From contig CM065379.1 of assembly GCA_033060915.1 (NCBI GenBank), positions 35,821,818 through 35,885,817 of the forward strand: 64,000 nt of DNA, written 5' to 3'. Below the pieces are notes generated by a model. It had not been told where the DNA came from. It saw nothing but the letters and a program-made list of their open reading frames with translations, and searched no databases. Positions 11,663-24,274 of the stretch are shown one piece after another. Numbering within the stretch: the stretch's first letter is position 1; each line of letters starts with the position of its first letter. This stretch comes from Euryodendron excelsum. Lineage: Eukaryota; Streptophyta; Magnoliopsida; Ericales; Pentaphylacaceae. The translations under genes and the position numbers were made by a program.

Positions 11663-13471
11663 CTCTCCCCCACCTGATCGGTCGGCGCCCTCGACGACTC
11701 AACCTGCCAATATAAAGCAAGTTCCTCCTTAAAAGCCATCAGATCCGCCTCCTTTTCCCAACTGATTTCTTTGTCCCCAAGACCTTTCCATTTGACCAAG
11801 TATTGTAACATTTGCTTTTTGGACGATGTGATAGTTCGGTGGGCAAGAATCTAATCAACCTTTTTCTTGTCCGCCTTTGCCACGATAATCTGTCTATGGG
11901 ACTTATTCCGAGACTCATCCTCTTGGTCTGGAAAATAAGGCTTCAAATAACTGACATGGAAGACCGGATGTATCTTCAACCATGAAGGAGCATCAATCTT
12001 ATAAGCACACTTCCCAATCTTCTTCAAGATGGTCACTGGTCCTTCGTATTTTTGTATTAATCTCTTGTCTCTACCCCTTAAAAACTTCCGTTGTTCAGGT
12101 AAGAGTTTCATCAAGACTTGATCATCGACTTTGAATTCCAAAGGTCTCCTTTTTTCAGCAGCCCATTTTTTCATCCCTGTAGCTGCATGGTCCAAATAAG
12201 CCCGCACTATGTCCATGTTCTTCTTGTAGTCCTCGGCAAAATTGAACACTCTTGGTGACTTTCCAACATAAGGTCCATCCACTGTGTGGGGCAACAGTGG
12301 TTGTTGGCCAGTTATAATCTCAAAAGTACTCTTGCCCGTAGAGCTACTCTTTTGAGAATTGAAACACAATTATGCAACGTCTAGAAGTTGTACCCAGTTC
12401 TTCTGATTAGCATTAACGTAATGCCTGAGATACTCCTCAAGCATGCAATTGAATCTCTCCATTTGACCATCGGTCTCCGGATGATAGCTAGACGACATGT
12501 CAAGCTTTGACCCGAGAAGCTGAAACAACTCTGTCCAAAAAGTACCCGTAAAGCGTGTATCCCGGTCAGAAACAATGCTTCTAGGCACACCCCAATATTT
12601 CACAATGTGCTTAAAGAAGAGTTGGGCAGTCTCCTCAGCTGACATATATTTGGGTGCAGCAATGAAAGTTGCATATTTGGAAAATCAGTCCACTACATTC
12701 AGAATAGTGGCGATCTCCCCCACTTTTGGCAAGTTAGTGATGAAATCGAGCGACACACTCTCCCAAGGTGGACTTGGCATTGGCAAAGGTTCAAGCAACC
12801 CTGCCTTCCTCTTGTGCTCGACTTTGTCTTGTTGGCAAATGAGACATGTTCGCACAAATTCCTCCACATCATCCTTCATTTGGGGCCAATAGTATCCCTG
12901 CTTTAACAAAGCAAGAGTACGCTCCCATCCTGGATGTCCTGCCTAAAGTGAATCATGACATTCCCGAATGAGTGTCTTCCTCAAATCACCCGCTTTAGGA
13001 ATGAAGACGCAATTGCCTTTTGTCAACAACAATCCATCCTGTACCCAAAACTGGCGAGTCTTGCCCTTCTTAACAAGGTTCATCAAGTTTTCAGCCATAG
13101 CATCCTTGTCTAGACTGGCCTTAATCTGTCCCCGAATTTTATTAGAGATAACGGAAACAGTACCCATGTAGTGACATGTGGCCAATTCTCCACGCCGACT
13201 CAAAGCATCAGCTACATGATTAGTGGCACTGGCTTTGTACTCCAACACAAAGTCAAACTCAACCAGTTTCTCTTGCCACCTTGCCTACCTTGCATTCAAC
13301 TTGGGTTGTGTCAAGAAATGACTAACCGCCGTATTGTTTATCTTGACCACAAAACGAGTCCCCAACAAGTAATGCCTCCAAACCCGCAGGCAATGCACAA
13401 CTGCAAGTAACTCTTTCTCATGTGCTGGGTATCTACGTTCGGCATCATTAAGCTTCCTACTTTCAAAGACA
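11491..13471 (-). pseudogene. Chromovirus pol remnant: RNase H (partial), integrase, chromodomain
   Basis: All blocks (13471-13285, 13248-12943, 12909-12685, 12645-12370, 12369-11851, 11811-11491) lie in one reading frame, separated only by stop codons. RNase H starts at PIVFESRKLNDAERRYPAHE. Integrase has the zinc finger (CLICQQ), catalytic Asp in SLDFITNLP, Asp in VSDRDTRF and Glu in the ERFNCMLEEYL region. The GPY/F-like module reads YEGPVTILKKIGKCAYKI. The chromodomain (YLVKWKGLGDKEISWE) lies at about 11810-11690 and the frame runs ~170 bp into the LTR. In this family the chromodomain is thought to target integration to particular chromatin. Confidence 0.88.
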
Positions 13472-13472
13472 A

Positions 13473-13600
13473 TAGGAAGGTTTAGGCACGAGTGACGTGT
13501 GGGAATAAACGACACGGTTACCGGACTCTTGGAGTGAGAGTTGTCACGTTTTCACTTAACTTTATATGAAAAACAATGTCTTTCGTGTTTTTTAAATATT
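13473..13600. repeat. ~171-bp tandem repeat, right block (partial unit)
   Basis: TAGGAAGGTTTAGGCACGAG through GGACTC and TTGTCACGTTTTCACTTAA match the unit interrupted at 10671. About 57 bp of the unit are present on both sides of the chromovirus (10615-10671 and 13473-13529) at roughly 93% identity by eye. The right edge therefore lies in a different unit, or upstream of the original insertion point. Confidence 0.8.
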
Positions 13601-14095
13601 TGAATCTCGAATCTTTCTTTCAATAAGCCTATTTATTTATATGCATATTTATTCATTGTCTATAATATGTTCAGTATTTTATCTAATATTCATATCTTTT
13701 TTCAGGTTATTTGCAAGGAATAGATCGATCTATGGTGTTTATATGTCAACATATTTTGCGATAGATTTAAAACTCTCTTTTGGTCTATGAATTATGGCTT
13801 TGTAATGTTATTTTGCGAGGCATTATATATATTTTTTTATTTTATGAATTTTAATGTGAGACAATGTTTAAAATGTGTTAGTTTACGTTGTTATGCATAT
13901 TTATAAATAGTTGAATTTGAATGAATGCTTCAATTTTGTCATTCGTATAATATTAATTGTACATTTTATCAAGTTGAAAAAAGCTACAAAAGTATTCAGT
14001 AATTTTTGGTTTGAAAAGTATTAGCGACGGTTGCATAACCGTCGGTAAAAGTGCCTACGCATATGTTCTAAATATGTTGGCCTTTTGCGACGGTT
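13601..14095. other. Non-coding DNA between the tandem array and element 2
   Basis: AT-rich with no convincing ORF. The last ~80 bp contain TTAGCGACGGTTGCATAACC and TTTTGCGACGG. These belong to the repeat family that continues at 30599 on the other side of element 2, so this is probably the interior of the same CACTA-like transposon. Confidence 0.6.
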
Positions 14096-14100
14096 TTGTG

Positions 14101-15446
14101 TGATTACACTCTAAAAAGTGTAATCTAAAGTCCCTAAATAGTTGTTGTTAATCCAATTAGGTTGTATATATATCCTATTTTAGCATCATAAATGTCTTAA
14201 TGAGTGATTGTAGGTTTTGTGCAGGAAAACGGGCAAAAATTGGAGCAAAAAGGCCAAGTTGTGCAGTTACCGTACGTACGGTAGGAGACACCGTACGTAT
14301 GGTGGTCCAACCGTACGTACGGTATCTCACACCGTATGCACGCCCAGTTCCAGACCCAAACTTCAGAGGAGGGTATTTTGCATAAGCTTCACCCGTACGT
14401 ACGATGGTCTAACCATTCGTACAGTATGTCCCACCGTACGCAAGCTTGCACCACAGGAACAAACTTCAGAGAGGACAAATCAGCGTAGCTTTTACCGTAC
14501 GTACGGTACCGCCCATGACTGCGCGAATTCTGCAGCTGTATCACTTAAAAGAGGACGCGATTTTTGTATCTATCATCAGATATACCTTAGATTTTCTGTT
14601 AGGATTAGACATAGAGAGAGAGAAAGTGGGTTAGATATAGATTTTCTTGTATTTTCTTGCATTTTCTTACACTTTCTTTGTAAGCAAACATCATTTCCTT
14701 CAACAATTAATTAGAAATCTTCAATTCTTCATGCTTTCTTCCATGGAATCAAGTAGCTAAACATCTATTGGATGTAATTGTGGAGATCTACCAAGGATTT
14801 GCATGAGCTTCAATGGAGGTATATGAATTGCAATGATCTATCCTATGTTTTCTCTAATTCTTACTTCAATTGAGTTGTAGACACATAAAACACTTAGATT
14901 CATAATCTAGGTTGGTAATTGTTATGCACAATCTTCTAATTGGTATAAGAATTACACAATTGAGGATTTGATTCTAAGATTCTTACAATGAACCAACAAT
15001 CTACACTCAATTGGACTTGAATTCAAGTGTTTATGGTTGAAATTCACCGGGTCAAGGCTCCATGGAGTGAACCTTGACTTAAGTTACACAAAACTCCATT
15101 GAAGACTTTGTAGAGATTTGGTAGATTGAAACAATTGCATCCAAGCCCTTCATTAATTGTTACAAATTTAGTATAATTGTTTTCAATTTCAATCCTAACT
15201 AGTTTAGTTTAGTAAATCACAACCTCTCACCATTCAATGATTTTTGGTCTTATTTTTAGTATAATTTCAATTTGCTAAGCAATTCACTAATTCATTCCAT
15301 TTGTTGTTTGTTTCGACTTGTGCTACGCCTATATTTGGCTTGATCCTTTGGGAGAATGATACCGGTCCTTGCCGGTTTTTACTTCGATTGACACCCGTAC
15401 TCTTGCGGGAAAAGATCAAAATCAACATGCATTTGAGAGCGAATCA
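14101..15446 (+). repeat. 5' LTR of element 2
   Basis: 1346 bp, TGATTACACT ... GAGCGAATCA. The start forms a hairpin (GATTACACT, loop, AGTGTAATC). A TATATATATCC stretch at about 14166 may be the TATA box. The LTR is 42 bp shorter than its 3' partner, and 41 bp of this is one missing pair of palindrome units. Confidence 0.95.
14268..14508 (+). promoter_or_regulatory. CGTACGTACG palindrome array in the 5' LTR of element 2
   Basis: Perfect 16-bp palindromes TACCGTACGTACGGTA lie at 14268-14283 and 14493-14508, and a 14-bp version at 14310-14323. Several mutated copies lie between (CCGTACGTATGG, CCGTATGCACG, CATTCGTACAG). Spacers are short and variable. Possible roles are protein-binding sites, RNA structure in the leader, or methylated CG targets; none is shown by the sequence alone. 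Confidence 0.85.
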
Positions 15447-15451
15447 AGTTT

Positions 15452-15469
15452 TGGCGCCGTTGCTGGGGA
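15452..15469 (+). other. Primer-binding site of element 2
   Basis: TGGCGCCGTTGCTGGGGA starts six bases after the 5' LTR and corresponds to the Athila-type site, with one C-to-T change. Confidence 0.88.
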
Positions 15470-16057
15470 TTGAAAGCATAAGGCGAACACCAATAATTAC
15501 GGATTGGAGAAGTACTTGGCGAATTGCATATACAAAAAAAATCCAAAAATAGCAAATAAAGGAGAAAAGGAAAACTAAACAGAACAACAAAATTACAAAC
15601 GGGTGGGAGTTAATCACTCACCCTCGACGGAAGCATCTACGGCTTTGGGCCTTGGTAATCTCTTTCTCCCTTAAGGTGTTTAGATTTTTGGTTTCTCTTT
15701 GTTTAGTTTGTTTTGTTTGACTTAGGTGTAGTTGCATTGCATTTTGCTAGGACTCCTGGTGAGGAGGTATTTAGTAGAGATAGGATAGTGTGCTTAACTT
15801 GCAAATCGGTGGTATTGCTTTGTATAAGGAGATTGGAGGATCGGTTGGTGAACAAGAGAAAAAGCCGTTGTCCGGCAATGCATGATTGTGTATGATGTGC
15901 TGTATGACCTTGACGGTCTATTATTTGTTGCATTCATCATCGCACGCCACATTTTATTAGGGACATTCATAACCGACTTGTGAGGCTTGAGAGTGAGAGT
16001 AGTTCATCACCACCCACACCTGGCCTTCCATTAGTAGTGGACCTAGGATTTCTTCCA
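15470..16057 (+). other. Untranslated leader of element 2
   Basis: The ~590 bp between primer site and Gag contain no convincing gene. They match in part the leader of element 1, including a block around 15860-15900 (AAAGCCGTTGTCCGGCAATG). Confidence 0.6.
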
Positions 16058-19000
16058 ATGGCTAACATGAATGACTAAGGTTTACCCAACGTCTTCCTTC
16101 CGAATCTTAATGCCGCACCGAATGCACCCAACCCACAACTCCATCCTAATCTTCAAACTATTCCACTAAGGGTAGATCATAATGTAGGGGGTGATAATGA
16201 CATGGAAAAAAGGAGCAACCATGGCGACATGGCGGCTCCCTATCAAAGGACCTTACGAGACTACTTGAACCCTCCACGTCAAGCACCAACTTCTTGCATA
16301 GTATTCCCGCCACATTACACTTCACTTAACATTCGGCCGGGAAGCATGCAAATGCTCCCCCAATTTCACGGAATAGATTCCGAACAACTGTATGATTTTA
16401 TAAAAGAGTTTGAGGATGCTTGCTCCCTTATCATGGATAATTCTTGCCCAAGAGAGGTCTTCTTGTTAAAACTCTTCCCTTTTTGCTTGAAAGACAAGGC
16501 CAAACTTTGGTTTAATTAGTTGAGGCATATGTCTATTCACTCATGGAATGCACTCCAAGGGGAGTTTTTAAAGAAGTTCTTTCCCGAGAACCAAACCGAG
16601 AGCATCCGGAGGCAAATTTTCTAATTTTCTCCCATGATGGGGAAAACATTCTTTCAATGTTGGGAGAGGTTTAAGGACCTCTTGAACACTTGTCCTCACC
16701 ATGGGTTCGCCGATTGGCATATCATTAACACTTTCTACTCATCTCTAACACCCCAACTTAAACATTTGATTGAATCAATGTGTGCGGGGACATTCCTTGA
16801 CAAACAACCCTATGAAGCCTATGAATACTTTGATAGTTTAGCAAACAAGGCTAGGGATTGGGCACTCACCGGGACTCAAAATCCCAAGGGTCGTTTCGTA
16901 CAACAAGGGGTAGGGAAATACCAATTGAAAGATGTTGATGATGTGAATGCGAGAGTGACCACTTTGACTAAAAAACTAGAGGCTTTGGAAGGGAAAAAGG
17001 TGTTAGCGGTCGTGAGTGAGATAAGAAAAGAGACTTGTTGCTTAGTGTGTGACACTACCGATCACGACACATCTTCATATCCTACTATCTTGGGGGTGAA
17101 AGAAGCATTGCATGGCCAAGTCATTGCGATTAGCCAGTTCCAAAGAGGAGGGGGTAACCCTTACTCTAGCACTTATAATTCGGGATGGCGGGATCACCCT
17201 AATTTTGGGTGGAGGAATGAGGGGAGTTCAAACTCCCAATCTTACCAAGGAGGGTATCAAAACCCTCTACACTATTCTACACCCATTCCCCCATTCCAAG
17301 CACCTCAACCTCAAGTTTACCAACCCCAACCCATGGCACAACTTTCAAATCAACCCAAACCGTACCAACCTCCTCATAGGAAACTCATGGAAGATAATTT
17401 TTATCAATTATCCAATGATGTGAGGGGGGTTAACGCAAGGGTAGATAAGCAAGATAAGGTGTTGGATCAACATTCGAGGATGCTTGAGGATATTCAAAAG
17501 TAAATGTCTACATTGACACAAGCTTTGACCCAAAATGTCTCGGGGAGATTCCCAACCCAAATTCAACCCAATCCGGTGGTTAGGCAAGTACACATTACCG
17601 AGGGTGGTATGGACCCTCAAACAAGCCATGAACAAGTACAAGCCATCACCACTCTTAGAAGCGGTAAAGTCATCGATAAAACCATTCCATCAAAGGATGT
17701 AGCTTCTAAATCATGTGTTGACCAAGAGGGGAAGGGTAAGGCCAAGGAAGGTGAGAAAGAAGAACAAGTGAGAGAGGAAGGAAAGAGTGATGAGCATCAC
17801 ATGAAGGAGTCCGTTGCTACTCCTTTTGAGACCTTGAATGAGACTAATAGGGATAAGAGGAGGGATATGTTGAGACATGCACCTTTTCCTCAAAGATTGA
17901 CCAAATCAAAAAATGAACTTTTGAATGCTGAAATTTATGAAGTGCTTAAACAAGTTAAGGTCAACATCCCTATTTTAGATGTCATTAAGCAAATTCCATC
18001 ATACGCCAAGTTCTTAAAAGATTTATGTACTTTTAAGAAAAAGCTACATGTCAAGGAAACGGCTATGATGAATGAAAATCAAAGTGCAATCTTGCAATGC
18101 AAGACCGTTCCGAAATTCAAGGACCCCGGGTGTCCTACCATTTCTTGCACTATCGGGGGCACTAGGATAGACCGTGCTTTGTTGGATTTAGGGTCTAGCG
18201 TTAATCTTCTCCCATTTTTGGTGTATAAGGAACTTGGTCTAGGGGAGTTGCAACCTACCCGAGTCACTTTGCAACTAGGAGATAGGTCTATCAAGGTGCC
18301 TAGAGGTATCATTGAGGATGTGCTCATTCAAATTGATAACTTCTATTTTCCTGTGGATTTCATAGTATTGGACACTCAACCCGTGGATAGTTGTATAGCT
18401 CACAACCAAATCCCCGTCATTTTAGGGAGACATTTCCTAGCTACTTCTAATGCCATCATCCATTGTAGAAATGGGTTAGTGAAGCTTTCGTTTGGTAACA
18501 CCACGTTCGAATTGAATATCTTTTCAGTTACCAAACAACCGGGTGAGTGTGAGGATATCCGGGAGGTTGATATTGTTGAGACCATAGTGTAAGATCATTT
18601 TGAGAATGAGTTCTTTGAGGACTCATTGGAGAAAGTATTGTTGAGGAGTGGGCCTTATGAGGCTTTGAATTGTCAAGATAAGGCTTTAGGAGAAGTTTCA
18701 TCTCTAGGTCATAAGAGGGCCCAATGCATGCATGTGGGACAATGGATCCCTTCCTTTGAACCTCTCCAACCTAGTGATACAAAGCCGATTCTATCGGAGG
18801 CCAAGTCTCCCATTCCCGATAGGAAACCATTACCAACTACCTTGAAATATGCATTTTTAGGTGATGGTGAGTCATACCCCGTTGTCATTTCTTCCACCCT
18901 ATCTTCGAGCCAAGAGGAGAGTTTGATAGATTTACTTAAACATCATAGAAAGGCTATAGGATGGACCATTGCCGACCTCCATAGTATTAGTCCTCTTTTA

Positions 19001-21259
19001 TGCACATATCATATTTTCTTAGAAGAGGGGGCTAAAACCGTGCGTCAAATGCAACGGAGGTTAAACCCCAACATGAAGGAAGTGATAAAGGGGGAGGTGC
19101 TAAAATTGCTTGATGCGGGTATCATTTATCCCATCTCCAATTCTAAGTGGGTAAGCCCTACCCAAGTAGTGCCAAAGAAATCCGGTGTCACAGTAGTCAA
19201 GAATGAGAAGAATGAGTTAGTGCCCAACCGTATCCAAACCAGATGGCGTTTGTGTATTGATTATCGCTGCCTCAATGCCGTGACCCAAAAGGATTATTTT
19301 CCCTTGCCATTCCTTGACTAAGTGCTTGAGAGGGTATCCGGAAAAGCCTTCTATTGTTTTCTTGATGGCTATTCTGGGTACAATCAGATTGAGATTGATT
19401 TGGAAGATCAATCCATGACCACCTTTACATGTCCTTTTGGTACTTATGCATACCGACGCATGCCCTTTGGCTTGTGCAATGCATCGGCCACATTTCAAAG
19501 GTGTATGATGAGTATTTTTAGTGACATGGTGGAGCACATTGTGAAAGTGTTCATGGATGATTTCTCGATTTATGGAGACACCTTTGAGGGATGTCTTGCC
19601 AATTTAGGTAAGGTGTTGGAGAGATGTGAGGAGAGTAACCTAGTACTTAATTAGAAAAAATATCATTTTATGGTTACTAGCGGAATTGTGTTAGGACACA
19701 TTGTGTCTTCTAAAGGGATAGAGGTAGATAAGGCTAAGATTGAATTAATTCAAAAACTACTTCCTCCCACTTGTGTCAAGGATGTGCGTTCATTCCTTGG
19801 GCATGTCGGTTTCTACCGGCGCTTTATTGAGGGATTTAATGCAATAGCTAGGCCCATGTGTCAACTCTTGTCCCTTGACGTACCATGTGAGTGGACCCCA
19901 TCATGTCAACAAGCCTTTGATGTTTTGAAAGGGTCCTTAACTTCTGCCCCGATCTTACGTGCACCTGATTGGTCACACCCTTTTGAGCTTATGTGTGATG
20001 CGAGTGACTATGCTGTGGAGGCTATTTTGGGACAACGAGTTGACAAGAAGGCTTATGTCATTTACTATGCTTCTAAAACCCACAATGATGCCCAAGTCAA
20101 CTACACCACCACTGAAAAGGAACTTTTTGCGGTAGTTTTTGCATTGGACAAGTTTCGGTCTTACTTGATAGGGTCTCTAGTCATCATTTACACCGATTAT
20201 GCGGCCCTTAAATATCTTCTCACTAAACCCGATGCAAAACCCCGCCTCATTCGGTGGATTCTATTGCTCCAAGAATTCCATATAGAAATGCGAGATAAAA
20301 AAGGAGTAGAAAACGTAGTAGCGGACCACTTGTCCTGGCTTCCTCTTGATGGGAGAGCCACCGACCCCACCCCTATCAATGAACATTTCTCGGATGAGCA
20401 AATTTTGCATGTGCAATCTTTGGAGAAAGCTTCCCCACCATGGTTCGCGGATATCGCCAATTAGCTTGTGACTGGTGAGGTTCCATCTCATTGGTCATCC
20501 ATTGATAGGCGCAAATTTTTTCAAAATGTGCGTTACTTTTCATGAGATGATCCTCACATTTTCAAGTATTGTCCGGATCAAATAATCCGGCGTTGTGTGC
20601 TTAACCATGAATTCAAGCAAGTTATGGAGTTTTGTCACTCCCAAGCTTGTGGAGGACATTTCTCCTCTAAAAAGACCACCGCCAAAATTCTTCAATGTGG
20701 CCTCTATTGGCCAACTATGTTTAGGGATGTGCATGCATTTTGTCTTGCATATGATAGGTGCCAAAGATTAGGAACTCTCAAAAAGCGTCACATGATACCC
20801 TTTCATCCCATTACCATTTTAGAGAACTTTGATTGTTGGGGAATCGATTTCATGGGTCCTTTTACTAATTCTTTTGGTTACCTTTACTTCTTGGTAGCGG
20901 TGGATTATGTGTCTAAATGGGTAGAGGCTGTTGCCTCTCAGAACAATGACCATCAAGTGGTGGTCCGCTTTTTGAAAGAAAATATTTTCTCAAGATATGG
21001 GATGCCTCGAACCATCATTAGTGATGGTGGCTCACACTTTTACAATAAGCCCTTTGCATTTTTGTTGAAAAAGTACGGTGTGGTTCATAAGGTCGGTCTA
21101 CCTTACCACCCGCAAACCCAAGGGCAAGTTAAGTTAGCCAATAGGGAGATTAAGAGAATCCTTGAAAAAACTGTCAACCCTAGTAGGAAGGATTGGTACC
21201 TTAGGCTAACCGATGCATTGTGGGCCTACCGCACGAGCTTTAAAACCGTGCTCGGTGCA

Positions 21260-23824
21260 TGTCACGTCCCATAACCCGGCCTATATGGATTTAGGGTACA
21301 TGACCGGCCAGTAGCAAGGCTACCCAAGGCCGCATTACATAAACTGGTTGATCACCTGTGCATAATCATTTATAATGATGCATAATTGCGGAAAATAGAA
21401 CTTTTAATAACTTGAAAACATAATCTGTGTCATATATGGCAGAGCTGTGCCTAATCTCAAACATAACATACATAAGAACCAAATCAAGGTCTATAAAAGT
21501 TATAACAATATATCATTACAAAACATTGGGTCCAGCCCTCAAACATTATACAAAACATAGGCCCATGGGCCGTAGCTCAAATCCACAAATGGCCTCGCTC
21601 TAGGGCCTCTCGGATTGGCTACCTGAAAATCATTTGAGAAAACGTAAGCTAATGCTTAGTGAATAACAATGATGCATGAGCGAGAAAATATCATGGACTA
21701 ACAATTATATCCAACGTACAAGGATCGATAATCAATTATGCATAAGCAAATGAGCTTTTGAACGTTTAAAACGTAGGCTTGGAACTCGTAGGTAACGTAA
21801 ACATCATTTGAAACATTTCAACATTTCGAAACATAATACCATGAGAAGAGATGCAACATAACATTATTCTTGATATAACGTTTCATAGCTTGTTGTAAAA
21901 CATGTGAACATATCATGGTTCTCGATTCAAACATAAGTGTGCTACAACTCGACATATGAGCTAGGCTCCATAGTAACCATATAGGTCACGCTAAGGCTCT
22001 TTAGGCCAGTGACGTCTCCCAACATAGATAGTTTATTTCCCGTCCCCTATCGTAGGACTATCGGGTTAGATTAAGGTCTTGCCACGAGAAGACTCGAGTT
22101 GGCACCATACATTGAAAACTTAGTATCTCTTTAATTTAAACATCATAGTCCATGGCTTTCATTCATAACATAAGTATAACTTGCATACTTTTGAAATATG
22201 ACATTTATAATTGAACGTAACATTTATGCATTGAAATGTATGGAAAGCATTCATGATACAGGGGTGAGCTTAAAACATTGAGAAAATACTAGAGTTTTAC
22301 TCATGGCATATCGTTACTCACCTTTTTCCAATTGGACGGGGGACAAACAAGGTATTCCTACACAAATGCACGTAGAAGCAAAGAAATATCAATACAAGAC
22401 TCTAAGGCAAAGCCATAACACGCAAGTCAAGACTAAGCACATAACCCACTCAACCCCAACTCAACAACACCTCATTCTCACAACAAAAGAACAAGGCTCA
22501 ACTATAGGACAAAGCCCCGATGTAAAATAAGAACATCAGGTTGAGATTTGAACATGAAAGCCGAAAAGTCAACTCCTTCATCGAGTCCCAACCCCCTATC
22601 AATGATGAGTTCACACCCAAGGCTAGTTGCATTTGAAAATAGGCTTAAAGGCCTTTATTTTGATAGGTCATGAGCCAAAAACACATTTTGGGTAAAGAAG
22701 TTATGCTTCATGGAAGGTGGACTAAAATTTTGGAAAACAATGTTGTTGGCATGGATTTTGGGTCAAATTCAAACCTCTATATCTCTCAATATATAAGGAA
22801 TTAGGAAACAAACTTTATATGGATACAAAGGTCTATGAATCTAGTTTCTAATGCTTCAAACGGTACATCAATCTGAGTTTTCTAGTGAAAGTTATGTCCA
22901 TTTTACTAAACAGTATCCGAGCTGACAGAGGGTTCGAACGCCCAACCGGGAAAAAAACAGGGAGTTCGAACGTCCAAATGGGAGTTCGAACTCCAAGAAC
23001 AAAATCTGAAAAAAAAACCCTCTCTAAGGGTTCAAACTCCCCCCGAGGGAGTTCGAACGCTCATGCTTATTTTCCATAGTTCGAACTCCATATTGGGAGT
23101 TCGAACGCCCTGTCTGGGCACCCCCCGAATTTCAACCCAAAACACAACCAAAATTCCTCTAAACACCACCAAACCTTTCCAATACTCTTAGGGCTCAAAG
23201 ATTAGCCCACAAAGATGATAATAACTAAAAATGGGAGAGAAAGAACAATTAAATCAAAGAGATCAAATGAAGGAATCAAAGCCCTAACATTTTTCATATT
23301 TGGGGATTTTTCAAAGCACCACTTTCAATCCTCCAATATTGAGCTACAAGTTCTCAATTTCAACTAATTAGGACTCAAGGAGTCCCTCAAGGCCAACCCA
23401 ACTCATATATATGCATACATACAAAGACCCAACACATCTACACATGATAGATACATATACATATATAATTGTAGAGAGAGAGAAATAAAATCTTACCTTT
23501 TTCAAGCTTGGTGAGGTCTTCAATGGCTTCAATCCTCTTGCTTCAAGCCTTTCTTCTCTCAATCTTCCCTTCCTTCTTCCCTTTCTCTCTTTCTCCCTCT
23601 CTCAACCGAATGGTGGGTGTGTGTATATGTGTGTGTGTGTATTTTGTGTGTTATAAGAAGACACACATGGGAAATAATCCCATGTGTCTCACACCTCCAA
23701 CATAAGTTACAACACAACCTCACATTGGTCGTTTTTTACCCAAAAGAAGGAATAATTAACACTAATAATTACATGCACTACAAATTCTCATTAATATAAT
23801 TAGATAGAGGTTTGGGATATCACA
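21260..23824. mobile_element. Nested 2565-bp solo-LTR-like insertion in integrase
   Basis: It starts TGTCACGTCCC, ends GGGATATCACA, and is flanked by GTGCA (21255-21259) and GTGTA (23825-23829), a 5-bp duplication with one transition. Removing it with one duplication copy restores the integrase frame. No coding capacity, primer site or second terminal repeat is seen, so a solo LTR of another Ty3/gypsy family is most likely. Orientation is unsure; the palindrome cluster would sit near the 5' end if it is minus-strand. Confidence 0.88.
22930..23105. promoter_or_regulatory. GAGTTCGAAC palindrome cluster in the nested LTR
   Basis: GTTCGAAC, usually within GGGAGTTCGAACG(C/T)CC, occurs about seven times in ~175 bp (one copy decayed to GTTCAAAC). 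It is the same kind of structure as the palindrome clusters of the Athila-type LTRs, with another core. Confidence 0.8.
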
Positions 23825-24274
23825 GTGTATCCCCATTTCGGTTTGTGTATGGGAAAGTGTGCCACCACCCGGTGGAAATTGAGCATAAGGCCTATTGGGC
23901 CATACAGCAATGCAATGAGGACCGTGAGGCTGTAGGGGCCCACCGAAAGCTTCAATTAAATGAACACGATGAACTTCGTAATGATGCCTTTGAAGAAGTT
24001 CCATGACCAACACATTCTTCGCAAATCATTTACAGTTGGTCAAAAGGTGCTACTTTATAACTCGTGCCTTCATTTATTTTCGGGCAAATTACGAAGTAAA
24101 TGGGTCGGTCCTTACATTGTTACCGACATTTTCCCTCATGGAGCCATAGAAGTGAAAAATCTTACCAATGGGGCAGCCTTCAAGGTGAATGGCCAAAGGT
24201 TGAAGCCTTACTTTGAGACTTTCCAAGATGAAGTGGAGTGTGTGGATCTCATTGATCCACCACCGTTCGATTGA

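Larger units (their letters stand above)
10672..13472 (-). mobile_element. 5'-truncated chromovirus (Ty3/gypsy with chromodomain)
   Basis: On minus: partial RNase H, integrase, chromodomain, polypurine tract (about 11681-11663), and a 3' LTR at 11662-10672 (991 bp, TGTCAAGGG ... GTGTGTCA). The 5' LTR, Gag, protease, RT and part of RNase H are missing; the right edge cuts straight from RNase H into a tandem-repeat unit at about 13473. The sequence after the integrase (KIHPVFHVSYLKPY) with a C-terminal chromodomain suggests the Galadriel group, tentatively. Confidence 0.88.
16058..24274 (+). pseudogene. gag-pol of Athila-type element 2, interrupted by a solo-LTR-like insertion
   Basis: From ATG 16058 to 21259 everything is in a single frame, broken only by stop codons at about 16073, 16517, 16622, 17501, 18590, 19319, 19652, 20462 and 20543. 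Order: Gag, with the knuckle's last Cys changed to Tyr (CLVCDTTDHDTSSY); protease (LLDLGSSVNLLP near 18180); RT with intact FMDDFSIYG near 19551; RNase H (DASDYAVEA near 20000); integrase finger HSQACGGH, whose CxxC reads YDRC; catalytic WGIDFMGPF and ISDGGSHF; then the insertion 21260-23824. The C-terminus resumes at 23825 (SPFRFVYGK) in the frame expected after removing insertion plus duplication. A small frameshifting deletion follows near 24000, and the stop is at 24274. Length is about 1880 codons. Confidence 0.92.

Noticed and set aside
13285..13515. ORF starting in the repeat array and running into RNase H
   Set aside because: The first residues are tandem-repeat DNA joined by chance to the truncated chromovirus frame.
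14268..14508. CRISPR-like array
   Set aside because: Repeats are short palindromes with irregular spacing in an LTR of a plant genome; no cas genes.
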